In this document: one piece after another, positions 52,953-60,976 of the stretch
Layout: the number at the start of each line of letters is the position of its first letter
Position numbering within the stretch: the first letter of the stretch is position 1
Source of the DNA: Virgibacillus_F flavescens
Lineage (GTDB): Bacteria; Bacillota; Bacilli; Bacillales; Amphibacillaceae
DNA length: 64,000 bases
Assembly (NCBI RefSeq): GCF_050574275.1
Contig: NZ_CP192260.1
Coordinates: 2,170,001 to 2,234,000, forward strand
Direction of reading: 5' to 3'
The notes under the pieces: generated by a model
Database searches by the model: none
What the model was told of the DNA's origin: nothing
The model's input: the letters and a program-made list of their open reading frames with translations, nothing else
Made by a program: the position numbers and the translations under genes

Positions 52953-53912
52953 ATGAAATCAAGATTTACGTTATTAACTGTAGTTATGTCGTTACTCGTA
53001 ATTTTTACTGCTGCATGCGGAAATGGTAATGGAAGTGGAAGTGGAAGTGCTAGCTCAGGCGGCGATGATTCGAAGAAAGTAATGGTGGATGGTTCATCTA
53101 CAGTATTCCCAATCATGGAAGCTGTTGCGGAAGAATATTCTGCAGCTAATCCAAATGTAAAAGCTACAATCGGTGTGTCAGGAACTGGCGGAGGATTTGA
53201 AAAGTTTATTGCTGGTGAAACAGATATTTCAAATGCATCAAGACCGATAAAAGAAGAAGAGAAGCAGGCACTTAAAGAAGCTGGAATCGAATATACAGAA
53301 TTCAAAGTTGCACTTGACGGTTTATCAGTTGTTGTTAATAAAAAAAATGACTGGGTAGATCAACTAACAATAGAAGAATTAAACAAAATGTGGTCTGCTA
53401 GCAGTGATGTTGAAACGTGGGCTGATGTTCGAGAAGGATGGCCAGAGGAAGAAATAAAGTTCTTTAGTCCTGGTGCAGACTCCGGTACATTCGATTATTT
53501 TGACGAAGTAGTGCTGGACGGTGAACAAATACGTAAAGATGCATCATTATCAGAAGATGATAATGTACTAGTTCAAGGAGTAACTGGAACTAAGCATGCT
53601 ATTGGATACTTTGGATATGCATATTATCTTGAAAATAAAGATGAATTAAAGGTTGTACCTATCGTTAACAAAGAAGGCGACGCTGTAAAACCAAGTGAGG
53701 AAACAGTACAGTCAGGTGAATATGAGCCTTTATCTCGTCCACTATATTTCTACGTAAAGCATAAGGCATTAGAAGATGAAACAGTATACGATTTCACGAA
53801 GTATTCATTGAAAAATGCAGGTGAAATGGCTAAAGCTGTTGGATATGTAGCACTACCTGACAATGTATATAAAGAACAACTTAACAAATTAGATGAAATA
53901 GCAGGTAAATAG
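52953..53912 (+). CDS. pstS: Phosphate ABC transporter, substrate-binding lipoprotein PstS
   Basis: The 319-residue protein begins with a lipoprotein signal ending in TAAC (cysteine near residue 23), then a Gly/Ser linker and a PBP-like domain. Phosphate-binding stretches include DGSSTVFPIMEAVAEEY near 47, GVSGTGGGFEKF and SPGADSGTFDYF. It captures phosphate for PstCAB. The start follows AGGGGGATTA. It has a strong Pho box upstream and a hairpin between it and pstC that probably raises its level over the rest of the operon. Confidence 0.96.
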   Translation: MKSRFTLLTVVMSLLVIFTAACGNGNGSGSGSASSGGDDSKKVMVDGSSTVFPIMEAVAEEYSAANPNVKATIGVSGTGGGFEKFIAGETDISNASRPIKEEEKQALKEAGIEYTEFKVALDGLSVVVNKKNDWVDQLTIEELNKMWSASSDVETWADVREGWPEEEIKFFSPGADSGTFDYFDEVVLDGEQIRKDASLSEDDNVLVQGVTGTKHAIGYFGYAYYLENKDELKVVPIVNKEGDAVKPSEETVQSGEYEPLSRPLYFYVKHKALEDETVYDFTKYSLKNAGEMAKAVGYVALPDNVYKEQLNKLDEIAGK

Positions 53913-53941
53913 TTAATTTATAATAAATAAATTAACTTGAG

Positions 53942-53975
53942 TGTGAGGAATGATCACTTGGATCATCTCCTCACA
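53942..53975 (+). promoter_or_regulatory. Stem-loop between pstS and pstC
   Basis: TGTGAGGA-ATGATC pairs with GATCAT-TCCTCACA with one bulged base, and a short T-run follows near 53985. It fits an mRNA processing or partial termination site that would leave more pstS message. Confidence 0.7.
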
Positions 53976-54010
53976 TTCCTGTGTTTTTATATCGGGGAGG
54001 ATCTTTCGTT

Positions 54011-54940
54011 ATGTCAAAGTCAGTTCGAGATATGATAAAAGAAAATAAATCAAAAAGATCTTTACTGCAAGTTACTGAAAAGATTGCACCACTAATTTTT
54101 CTTTTATGTGCAACAATTTCTGTTTTAACGACTATAGGTATCGTTTTTACATTACTGGTTGAAACAGTGACCTTTTTTGAACGAGTATCATTCATAGAGT
54201 TTATCACCAGTAAAGAATGGTATCCATTTGCAGATGAAGCATCGACTTATGGTATTATCTCACTCATCTCTGGAACATTATTAATAACAGTTATAGCGAT
54301 GCTGGTATCGATACCAATTGGATTAGCGTCAGCAATTTACTTGAGTGAATACGCTTCTGTGAAATCCAGAAAGGTAATAAAGCCCATACTTGAAGTTCTG
54401 GCAGGAGTTCCAACCATTGTTTACGGTTTTTTTGCCCTAACGTTTGTAACGCCTTTATTAAAAAACTTTATTCCAGAATTACCTATTTTTAATGCGCTTA
54501 GTCCAGGGATAGTTGTAGGAATTATGATCATTCCAATGATTGCCTCTTTATCTGAAGATGCCATGAGCTCCGTTCCAAATTCAATGCGTGAGGGAGCATT
54601 GGCTATGGGATCCACTAAGTTTGAAGTAGCTGTAAAAGTAGTTCTGCCGGCAGCTCTTTCAGGAATTATTGCTTCATTCGTGCTAGGAATTTCACGTGCT
54701 ATCGGCGAAACGATGATTGTGGCAGTAGCAGCGGGTTCAACACCAAAGCTTACCTTAGACGCTACAGAATCTATTCAGACAATGACAGCTTATATTGTAC
54801 AAGTCAGCCTGGGTGATGCTGGTTATGCATCAACTATCTATTATAGTATTTATGCGGTAGGAATGACGTTATTTGTTTTCACTTTGATAATGAATTTACT
54901 GGCACAATACATTTCTCGTCGCTTTAGGGAGGAATATTAA
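54011..54940 (+). CDS. pstC: Phosphate ABC transporter permease PstC
   Basis: The 309-residue permease has about six membrane helices and the inner-loop EAA motif EGALAMGSTKFEVAVKVVLPAALSGI near residues 195-220 (cited in part: EGALAMGSTKFE) that contacts PstB. ATG at 54011 has GGGGAGGA upstream and fits the family better than a start at 53981. pstA begins one base after its stop. Confidence 0.95.
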   Translation: MSKSVRDMIKENKSKRSLLQVTEKIAPLIFLLCATISVLTTIGIVFTLLVETVTFFERVSFIEFITSKEWYPFADEASTYGIISLISGTLLITVIAMLVSIPIGLASAIYLSEYASVKSRKVIKPILEVLAGVPTIVYGFFALTFVTPLLKNFIPELPIFNALSPGIVVGIMIIPMIASLSEDAMSSVPNSMREGALAMGSTKFEVAVKVVLPAALSGIIASFVLGISRAIGETMIVAVAAGSTPKLTLDATESIQTMTAYIVQVSLGDAGYASTIYYSIYAVGMTLFVFTLIMNLLAQYISRRFREEY

Positions 54941-54941
54941 T

Positions 54942-55820
54942 ATGAGCCTGATTGATAAACAAGCTGTTAGAAATTCTACTGGTAGACGATTAACAAAAAA
55001 TAAGATGGTTAAGTGGTTGTTTTTTCTGGCAACATTATTTGGAATTGTTGTTTTAGCAACACTGTTGTTTCGTGTGTTCACACAGGGTATAGAGTATTTG
55101 GATTGGGCGTTTCTAACCAGCTTTGCTTCGAGATTTCCGGAAGAAGCAGGGATAAAAGCAGCTATTTTTGGCTCGCTCTGGTTAATGGTTGTTACAGCAC
55201 CAGTTTCATTGATTTTAGGTGTCGGAACTGCCATCTATCTAGAAGAATATGCTAAAAAAAATAAATTCACACGATTTATTCAAGTGAATATTTCCAATTT
55301 AGCTGGTGTGCCATCTATTGTTTTTGGTTTACTTGGATTAACCATCTTTGTGAGACTACTTGAAATGGGCAGAAGTATCATGGCAGGTGGTTTAACGATG
55401 AGTTTATTAATATTACCTATTATCGTAGTAGCTGCCCAAGAAGCTATACGATCGATCCCAAATGAACAATATGAAGCATCGTACGCAATGGGCGCTACGA
55501 AGTGGCAAACCATTCGCCGTGTTGTTTTACCCGCAGCAATTCCAGGTATTTTAACTGGTGGCATTCTTGCATTATCACGTGCAATTGGAGAAACGGCGCC
55601 ATTGTTAATGATAGGTGCGCTGTCATTTATTGCTTTTCTGCCAGAAAATGTCTGGTCAGGATTCACAGTTATGCCAATCCAGATATTCAACTGGACGAGC
55701 AGACCGCAGGAAGAGTTCCAATTCGCGGCAGCAGCTGGCATTATTGTACTGCTCGTTATGCTTATCATTATGAATTCAATTGCAGTATTTATCCGAAATA
55801 AGTTTTCTAAAAGGTATTAA
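54942..55820 (+). CDS. pstA: Phosphate ABC transporter permease PstA
   Basis: The 292-residue permease has about six membrane helices and the EAA loop EASYAMGATKWQTIRRVVLP near residue 180. It pairs with PstC to form the phosphate channel. AGGGAGGAA at the end of pstC is its ribosome binding site, so the genes are coupled. Confidence 0.95.
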   Translation: MSLIDKQAVRNSTGRRLTKNKMVKWLFFLATLFGIVVLATLLFRVFTQGIEYLDWAFLTSFASRFPEEAGIKAAIFGSLWLMVVTAPVSLILGVGTAIYLEEYAKKNKFTRFIQVNISNLAGVPSIVFGLLGLTIFVRLLEMGRSIMAGGLTMSLLILPIIVVAAQEAIRSIPNEQYEASYAMGATKWQTIRRVVLPAAIPGILTGGILALSRAIGETAPLLMIGALSFIAFLPENVWSGFTVMPIQIFNWTSRPQEEFQFAAAAGIIVLLVMLIIMNSIAVFIRNKFSKRY

Positions 55821-55836
55821 ATAGGAGGCGTAAATA

Positions 55837-56664
55837 ATGAGTAAAGTAGTAGAAGAAAAACGCGTGCCAATTATGGGTATGATCAATAATAAAAATAAGG
55901 ACCCAAATGCTAAAACTATCTATTCAGTGAAGAATTTCAACTTGTGGTACGGTGAAAAGCAAGCGTTAAAAGAACTGGAATTTGATATACCAGCTAACCA
56001 AGTAACCGCAATTATTGGTCCTTCAGGTTGCGGGAAGTCAACTTTCATAAAAGCATTAAACCGAATGGTGGAACTTATTCCATCGGTAAATATGGCAGGG
56101 AGTATCGTTTACAAAGATAAGAATATTTTTGATCCGAAATATAAAGTGGAAGAGCTAAGAACGAATGTTGGTATGGTATTTCAAAAGCCTAATCCGTTTC
56201 CAAAATCCATCTATGAAAACGTGGCGTATGGGCCGAAGATACATGGTATTAAAAATAAAAAAACAATGAATGAGATTGTAGAAAAAAGTTTGAAAGGTGC
56301 TGCACTTTGGGACGAAGTTAAGGATCGATTAACTGAAAATGCATTTGGGTTGTCGGGCGGTCAGCAGCAGCGCTTATGTATTGCCAGATGTCTGGCAATT
56401 GAGCCAGATGTAATCCTAATGGATGAACCTACCTCAGCGCTAGATCCAATTTCAACATTAAAGGTAGAAGAATTAGTGCAAGAGCTAAAAAAGGAATACA
56501 GTATCATAATTGTTACGCACAACATGCAGCAGGCAGCTCGTATATCTGATAAAACTGCATTCTTTCTAAATGGAGAAGTTGTGGAATACAATGATACAGA
56601 TCAACTTTTTTCAAACCCTACTGATAAACGCACAGAAGATTATATAACGGGCAGATTCGGATAG
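55837..56664 (+). CDS. pstB: Phosphate ABC transporter ATP-binding protein PstB
   Basis: The 275-residue ATPase drives phosphate uptake. It shows Walker A GPSGCGKST near 64-72, signature LSGGQQQR near 172 and Walker B VILMDEPTSALD near 190. Only one pstB is present, whereas B. subtilis has two in tandem. ATAGGAGGC precedes the ATG. Confidence 0.97.
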   Translation: MSKVVEEKRVPIMGMINNKNKDPNAKTIYSVKNFNLWYGEKQALKELEFDIPANQVTAIIGPSGCGKSTFIKALNRMVELIPSVNMAGSIVYKDKNIFDPKYKVEELRTNVGMVFQKPNPFPKSIYENVAYGPKIHGIKNKKTMNEIVEKSLKGAALWDEVKDRLTENAFGLSGGQQQRLCIARCLAIEPDVILMDEPTSALDPISTLKVEELVQELKKEYSIIIVTHNMQQAARISDKTAFFLNGEVVEYNDTDQLFSNPTDKRTEDYITGRFG

Positions 56665-56682
56665 TAAATGGAGGTTTAAGTG

Positions 56683-57339
56683 ATGACAAGAGAAAATTTT
56701 GAAGAACAATTACTGTCGTTAAAATCTGAATTAATGCAGCTTGGTGATCTAGCGAAACTTGCTATTGATCGATCTATAGATGCACTTGAGAGTCAGAATG
56801 CCGATATGGCGCTGCAGGTTATTGATGAAGATGCTAAAATCAACGCGCTGGAAGAGGAAATTAACGAAACTGCTACGTGGCTCATCGCAAAAGAGCAGCC
56901 ACTAGCGTCTGATTTGCGAAAGATTATTGCAGTAATGAAAGTTACCACAGACATTGAACGAATTGGTGATTTAGCGGTAAATATTGCTAAATCAGTTATA
57001 CGTATAGGTCAAAAAGAATTTGTGGAACCATTGGTGGAAATTCCACATATGGCGTCCATTACGCAAAAGATGATTGAGGATATACTTGTTGCATTTAATG
57101 ATGAGGATATTTATAAGGCAAGAGACGTTGCCAACATGGATGACAAGGTAGATAAAATGTACGGTGGTCTTGTAGAAGAACTAATGGGAGTTATGGCCAA
57201 AAATCCTGAGTATATAACACAGGTTATTCAATTATCCTTCATTTGCAGATACTTGGAACGCGCTGCTGATCATGCTACAAACATCTCAGAAGCAATAATT
57301 TACCTTGTTAAAGGTAAAAGATACGATTTAAATAGTTAA
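56683..57339 (+). CDS. phoU: Phosphate signalling regulator PhoU
   Basis: The 218-residue protein has two PhoU three-helix repeats with metal-binding motifs TTDIERIGDLAVNIAKSV near 90 and RYLERAADHATNISEA near 188. PhoU restrains Pst uptake and signals phosphate status to the sensor kinase. B. subtilis lacks phoU in its pst operon, so this arrangement resembles other Bacillaceae. ATG at 56683 has GGAGG upstream. Confidence 0.95.
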   Translation: MTRENFEEQLLSLKSELMQLGDLAKLAIDRSIDALESQNADMALQVIDEDAKINALEEEINETATWLIAKEQPLASDLRKIIAVMKVTTDIERIGDLAVNIAKSVIRIGQKEFVEPLVEIPHMASITQKMIEDILVAFNDEDIYKARDVANMDDKVDKMYGGLVEELMGVMAKNPEYITQVIQLSFICRYLERAADHATNISEAIIYLVKGKRYDLNS

Positions 57340-57344
57340 TAAAT

Positions 57345-57383
57345 AAAGAGTACCGCATGAACTTTTCATGCGGTACTCTTTTT
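57345..57383 (+). terminator. Terminator of the pst operon
   Basis: AAAGAGTACCGCATGA and TCATGCGGTACTCTTT are exact complements followed by T. Confidence 0.96.
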
Positions 57384-57384
57384 A

Positions 57385-57468
57385 AGCAGAAGTGTAAATA
57401 CTTTCTTACAGCAAAAGTGCAACTAAGGCTTTCGCCATTGTGGCTAGGTGATAAGCCAAGTTTTCTAA
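57385..57468 (+). repeat. Dispersed intergenic repeat, copy E
   Basis: Blocks in order: AGCAGAAGTGTAAATACTTT, CTTACAGCAAAAGTGCAACT, AAGGCTTTCGCCATTGTGGC, TAGGTGATAAGCCAAG and TTTTCTAA. It lies directly after the phoU terminator and its last bases contain, on the other strand, the yqzC stop codon. Confidence 0.85.
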
Positions 57469-57935
57469 TTTGTGATCGTTTCAGCAACTTGATTCATTGT
57501 CATGTCAGATGTTAATTCAAATTCACCTATCTGAACATATTGACTGTAATCGTTCTGCTCCAGATAATCGTTAAATTCACTAGCGCTTTCTATAATACCA
57601 TTATCTTCTAAAATAGAGCTAATTGAAGAAGATGCTAAACCTGGCTCGATAGTTAATGTATAAGTCTTTACTTCACTTTCTTGCTCTTTCTCTGGTTCTT
57701 TTTCAGGTTCTTTAGATTCCTCATTATCTTTATCTTTTGACTCGTCGTTGACAGAGAGTGAAATGTACTCATCCTGAGTCAGTACTTGCATTCCATTTTT
57801 TTCCAGATCTGTGATCATGTTTTCTTTAGACATAGTTGATTCTTCTTGATCTTTTTCAAAGTATAAAACAATTGCTAGAAATATAATACCAGCAGTGAAA
57901 AGGCCAATAGAGAACGCACGAACAGGTTGCTTCAT
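57465..57935 (-). CDS. yqzC: YqzC-like membrane-anchored protein
   Basis: The 156-residue protein has an N-terminal membrane helix (about residues 8-27), a Glu/Lys/Asp-rich linker (about 63-88) and a C-terminal region (LTIEPGLASSSISSILEDNGIIESASEFNDYL shortened here as IEPGLASSSISSILEDNGII) like the LysM-like N-terminal part of endolytic transglycosylase MltG, without its catalytic domain. By place it matches YqzC of B. subtilis, unknown function. ATG has AAGGAGAT upstream. The stop codon lies in repeat copy E. Confidence 0.75.
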   Translation of the reverse strand: MKQPVRAFSIGLFTAGIIFLAIVLYFEKDQEESTMSKENMITDLEKNGMQVLTQDEYISLSVNDESKDKDNEESKEPEKEPEKEQESEVKTYTLTIEPGLASSSISSILEDNGIIESASEFNDYLEQNDYSQYVQIGEFELTSDMTMNQVAETITN

Positions 57936-57956
57936 AATTATCTCCTTACCAATAGT

Positions 57957-58295
57957 TTAATAGTTTCGTAAAATTGATTGTACGTCATATGTACTTAATT
58001 TTGTTAGTTCTGTGATTTCCTGTATGGAATATCCTTTTTCGTGTAACTGAATGATTTTCCGATCGGTCTCCGAAGAATTTTGTTGGTTTGGAAGCAGATC
58101 ATCAGATAAATCATTTGTAAGCAATTCTTCTTCGAGTATTTTAATTTTCTTTTTCATTTGATACGTATCCTGCATTGTTGACATCGAATACTGTTCTAAC
58201 TGATCTTCTAAATCCTTAAATCTATCATTCATTAAAAATGAAATAATAAATAAAACTACTGCTACTACTAAAATTGTCGATATAGCATAAATCAT
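57957..58295 (-). CDS. yqzD: YqzD-like membrane protein
   Basis: The 112-residue protein has an N-terminal membrane helix (about residues 3-21), a coiled-coil stretch (about 25-60) and a C-terminal helix-turn-helix-like segment (LHEKGYSIQEITELTKLS). By location next to yqzC it matches YqzD of B. subtilis, unknown function. ATG at 58295 has GGAGG upstream. yqzC follows 21 bases downstream on the same strand, so the pair form an operon. Confidence 0.75.
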   Translation of the reverse strand: MIYAISTILVVAVVLFIISFLMNDRFKDLEDQLEQYSMSTMQDTYQMKKKIKILEEELLTNDLSDDLLPNQQNSSETDRKIIQLHEKGYSIQEITELTKLSTYDVQSILRNY

Positions 58296-58318
58296 GTTGC
58301 GACCTCCATTTCATATAC

Positions 58319-58347
58319 ATTATTATTTATAACATAAATTTAGTCAA
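58319..58347 (-). promoter_or_regulatory. Probable promoter of yqzD-yqzC
   Basis: On the minus strand TTGACT (58342-58347) and AATAAT (58319-58324) are 17 bases apart, just before the yqzD ribosome binding site. Confidence 0.6.
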
Positions 58348-58717
58348 TAAACCATTACCAAATCTAGGTTAAAGGTGCCATTTAGAAATATTTCCTGAAC
58401 TTGATTGGAATTTGATCGAATAAGCGTGACGATTTATTTAGTTAATTTACTATGACCTTAAACATTGTATTTCATTATAGCCGAGTTTTCAATATTATCC
58501 GTATCGCATATAAAGTATTCGTATTCCAATTACTATTTATGGATGTATAATGTAATCATTAGGTGATAAAGATCTCTGGTTTGGAGAAAAGAAAAGTTAA
58601 ACTTAACTATTTTTTGTAAATGATTCTTGAATGATTGCCCAATATCTGATATTATAATTAGGTCTGACATAAGATAAAATAATTCTAAGTGAGTTTTTAT
58701 AGTTTGGAGGGAAAATC
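58348..58717. other. Divergent spacer between yqzD and rpmG
   Basis: No coding frame is supported here. It includes the rpmG promoter; the remainder is AT-rich with no clear structure. Confidence 0.6.
58627..58655 (+). promoter_or_regulatory. Promoter of rpmG
   Basis: TTGAAT (58627-58632), 17-base spacer, TATTAT (58650-58655), 63 bases before the gene. Confidence 0.75.
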
Positions 58718-58867
58718 ATGCGAGTAAATATAACATTAGCTTGTACTGAAACTGGTGAACGTAACTATATTACAACAAAAAATAAGCGTACGAACCCTGA
58801 GCGTATTGAACTTAAAAAATACTGCCCACGTTTAAAGAAACATACACTTCACCGTGAAACTAAATAA
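58718..58867 (+). CDS. rpmG: 50S ribosomal protein L33
   Basis: The 49-residue protein (MRVNITLACTETGERNYITT) is L33. It has a single C in LACTETGE and a single C in KYCPRL, not two CxxC pairs, so it is the zinc-independent type. In Bacillus such forms replace the zinc-binding form when zinc is short. GGAGGGAA precedes the ATG, and a long perfect hairpin terminator follows. B. subtilis also has an rpmG gene next to yqgN. Confidence 0.96.
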   Translation: MRVNITLACTETGERNYITTKNKRTNPERIELKKYCPRLKKHTLHRETK

Positions 58868-58889
58868 TGATTCATGTTTGAATGTATGT

Positions 58890-58930
58890 CTAATAAACCC
58901 CTTATCTCGAATAGATAAGGGGTTTATTAG
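58890..58930 (+). terminator. Terminator after rpmG
   Basis: CTAATAAACCCCTTATCT and AGATAAGGGGTTTATTAG are exact 18-base complements with a CGAAT loop. Confidence 0.85.
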
Positions 58931-58968
58931 TATACTGCTTTATTCAGCAATAAAGAAAGGTGATTTGT

Positions 58969-59526
58969 TTGGATAAATCTCAATTGCGAAACAAAACTAT
59001 TTTATATCTAAAATCTTTATCAAATGAAGAAAAAAAATCTACGGAATCTAAACTAACGGACCAATTAATTCATTCAAATATCTGGAAGAACGCAACTTCC
59101 ATTGGAATAACTATTTCTCAGGGGTTTGAATGGGATACGAGGGAAATTATTGAATCAGCTTGGCGGCAGGGAAAACAAGTGTCTGTTCCAAAGTGTGAAC
59201 CAGTAACTAAAGCACTACGTTTTTACGAATTTAAAACCTACGATCAGTTAGAAGTAGTATACTATAATTTAAAAGAACCAAATCCCATTAAATCAAAATT
59301 GATGGATAAGAATCAGATGGACTTACTTGTTGTACCAGGTCTGATATTCGATAAAAATAAGTTCAGAATTGGTTTCGGTGGCGGTTATTACGATCGATTT
59401 CTAACTGATTTTTCTCATACTACAGTCTCACTTTTAAGCAGGGAACAATTGGTGGACAAGATCCCAAAAGAAACATTCGATCTTCCGATAGACTATCTAA
59501 TATCGGAAAATGAAATATATAAATAG
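58969..59526 (+). CDS. yqgN: 5-formyltetrahydrofolate cyclo-ligase
   Basis: The 185-residue enzyme converts 5-formyl-THF to methenyl-THF with ATP. The family motif GFGGGYYDRFL is at about residues 135-145, and VVPGLIFDKNKFRIG precedes it. TTG at 58969 is preferred because AAAGGTG lies just before; an in-frame GTG at 58960 overlaps that site. A ThiF/MoeB-like gene follows after 11 bases. Confidence 0.93.
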   Translation: MDKSQLRNKTILYLKSLSNEEKKSTESKLTDQLIHSNIWKNATSIGITISQGFEWDTREIIESAWRQGKQVSVPKCEPVTKALRFYEFKTYDQLEVVYYNLKEPNPIKSKLMDKNQMDLLVVPGLIFDKNKFRIGFGGGYYDRFLTDFSHTTVSLLSREQLVDKIPKETFDLPIDYLISENEIYK

Positions 59527-59537
59527 GAGGTTCCAAA

Positions 59538-60551
59538 ATGAGTTCAAATCGCTATTCTAGGCAGTTGTTATTTAGACCTATTCAACTGGAAGGACAGAAA
59601 AAGCTACAAAACAGCAGCGTCCTTATCGTAGGTGTAGGTGCTTTAGGAACAGTAATTTGTAATCATTTGGTACGCTCAGGTGTGGGGAAAATTCGTATTA
59701 TTGATAGAGATTATGTAGAATTGTCAAATCTACAGCGACAAATGCTGTTTGATGAAGCGGATGTAGAGGATGCCTTACCTAAAGCAGTTGCCGCGAAAAA
59801 TAAATTAGAGAAAATAAATAGCACAATAATTATAGAAGCAATTGTTGGCGATGTAACGGCAGAAAACGCAGAGGAACTAATGAGTGATATGGATGTAGTA
59901 ATTGATGGCACAGATAACCTTTCAACCCGATTTATATTAAATGACAGCTGTTTCAAACATGATATTCCTTATTCATATGGTGGCGTAGTCAGTTCAAGAG
60001 GAATGAGTGCTTTTTTTATTCCAGGGAAAACACCTTGTCTCAGGTGTTTGGTCTCTGCAACAGCAGGTGAAGGGCAAACATGTGATACGGTTGGGGTTAT
60101 ATCTCCAGCGGTAGATATGGTCTCATCTTTACAGGTGACGGAAACAATGAAATACATAACAGATAATGAAGATGCATTAAGAAATACACTTCGTTCATTT
60201 GACATTTGGTATAACGAGCAATATGATATTAAGTTTGGGAAACCTAAAACAGATTGCCCTACCTGTCAAAAAAATGACTACCCAGCATTGAAAACAGATA
60301 CATTGAATAAAGAAATTGTTCTATGTGGCAGAAAAACTGTGCAAATACATCAAAAATCATCGTTCCAATTAGAAAAATGGAAAGCAAAACTATCTACAGT
60401 AGCCCAGGTGAAACAAACGCCATTTTTGCTGAAGGCGGCTTTTAGTGAAGGGATCTCACTTGTATTATTTAAAGATGGTCGTGTTCTCGTCCAGGGAACA
60501 GAAGAAATAAGTACTGCAAGAATCTGGTATGACAGATATATTGGTTCGTAA
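59538..60551 (+). CDS. ThiF/MoeB-type sulphur-carrier adenylyltransferase
   Basis: The 337-residue protein has the E1-like fold: nucleotide-binding GVGALGT near 33, IIDRDYVELSNLQRQ near 55, and two zinc CxxC pairs (CLRC near 166, CPTC near 240). CDTVGVISPAVDMVSSLQ contains the family conserved core. It should adenylate ThiS or MoaD. The C-terminal 90 residues are rhodanese-like in position but I see no clear active-site loop, so this assignment is tentative. No thi or moa gene is adjacent, so the partner is open. AGGAGGTT precedes the ATG. Confidence 0.88.
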   Translation: MSSNRYSRQLLFRPIQLEGQKKLQNSSVLIVGVGALGTVICNHLVRSGVGKIRIIDRDYVELSNLQRQMLFDEADVEDALPKAVAAKNKLEKINSTIIIEAIVGDVTAENAEELMSDMDVVIDGTDNLSTRFILNDSCFKHDIPYSYGGVVSSRGMSAFFIPGKTPCLRCLVSATAGEGQTCDTVGVISPAVDMVSSLQVTETMKYITDNEDALRNTLRSFDIWYNEQYDIKFGKPKTDCPTCQKNDYPALKTDTLNKEIVLCGRKTVQIHQKSSFQLEKWKAKLSTVAQVKQTPFLLKAAFSEGISLVLFKDGRVLVQGTEEISTARIWYDRYIGS

Positions 60552-60613
60552 TGCATAAATATAAGAATCAAAGAAAAAATAAGAACACTATATAACAGAA
60601 ATAGGGTGTTCAT

Positions 60614-60805
60614 ATGAGGATTATTTTAATATTTGGAGCTGTACTGTCAACGATGCTGGCTGCGTATAAATGGCGTTATAAAATAGTGAATATGCTCTTG
60701 GCAGTCAGTGTACTTCGAAAACTTGGTGTAATCATAACCATGAATATACCATCAATTAAAAATAAGTTTTTATCTAATCTCTTTAAAAAAAGTTCAATCG
60801 GATAG
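60614..60805 (+). CDS. yqgO: YqgO-like small membrane protein
   Basis: The 63-residue protein has one hydrophobic helix (about residues 2-20), a second hydrophobic part and a basic end. It lies between yqgN and gluP as YqgO does in B. subtilis, and size agrees. There is a modest ribosome binding site (AGGGTG). Function is unknown and the sequence link is weak beyond position. Confidence 0.55.
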   Translation: MRIILIFGAVLSTMLAAYKWRYKIVNMLLAVSVLRKLGVIITMNIPSIKNKFLSNLFKKSSIG

Positions 60806-60868
60806 TTCAAACTTATAAACGAATTTGCTTCTGAACTGTTCAAAGAAGTCCTATCGTTCATAAAAGTA

Positions 60869-60903
60869 AGCAAGGTAGTTGTCAACATTGCAACTACCTT
60901 GTT
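60869..60903 (+). terminator. Terminator after yqgO
   Basis: GCAAGGTAGTTG and CAACTACCTTG pair perfectly with a nine-base loop, followed by TTTGC. Confidence 0.7.
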
Positions 60904-60976
60904 TGCATGTTACGGATAAAAATAACAAGAAAATGTACACAAGTTTTGCTATGATAGTTAATAAGGAGGCAAATAC

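Noticed and set aside
58595..58615. AGTTAA/TTAACT hairpin with T-run upstream of rpmG
   Set aside because: The two-base loop makes a stable stem unlikely, and it overlaps the approach to the rpmG promoter.
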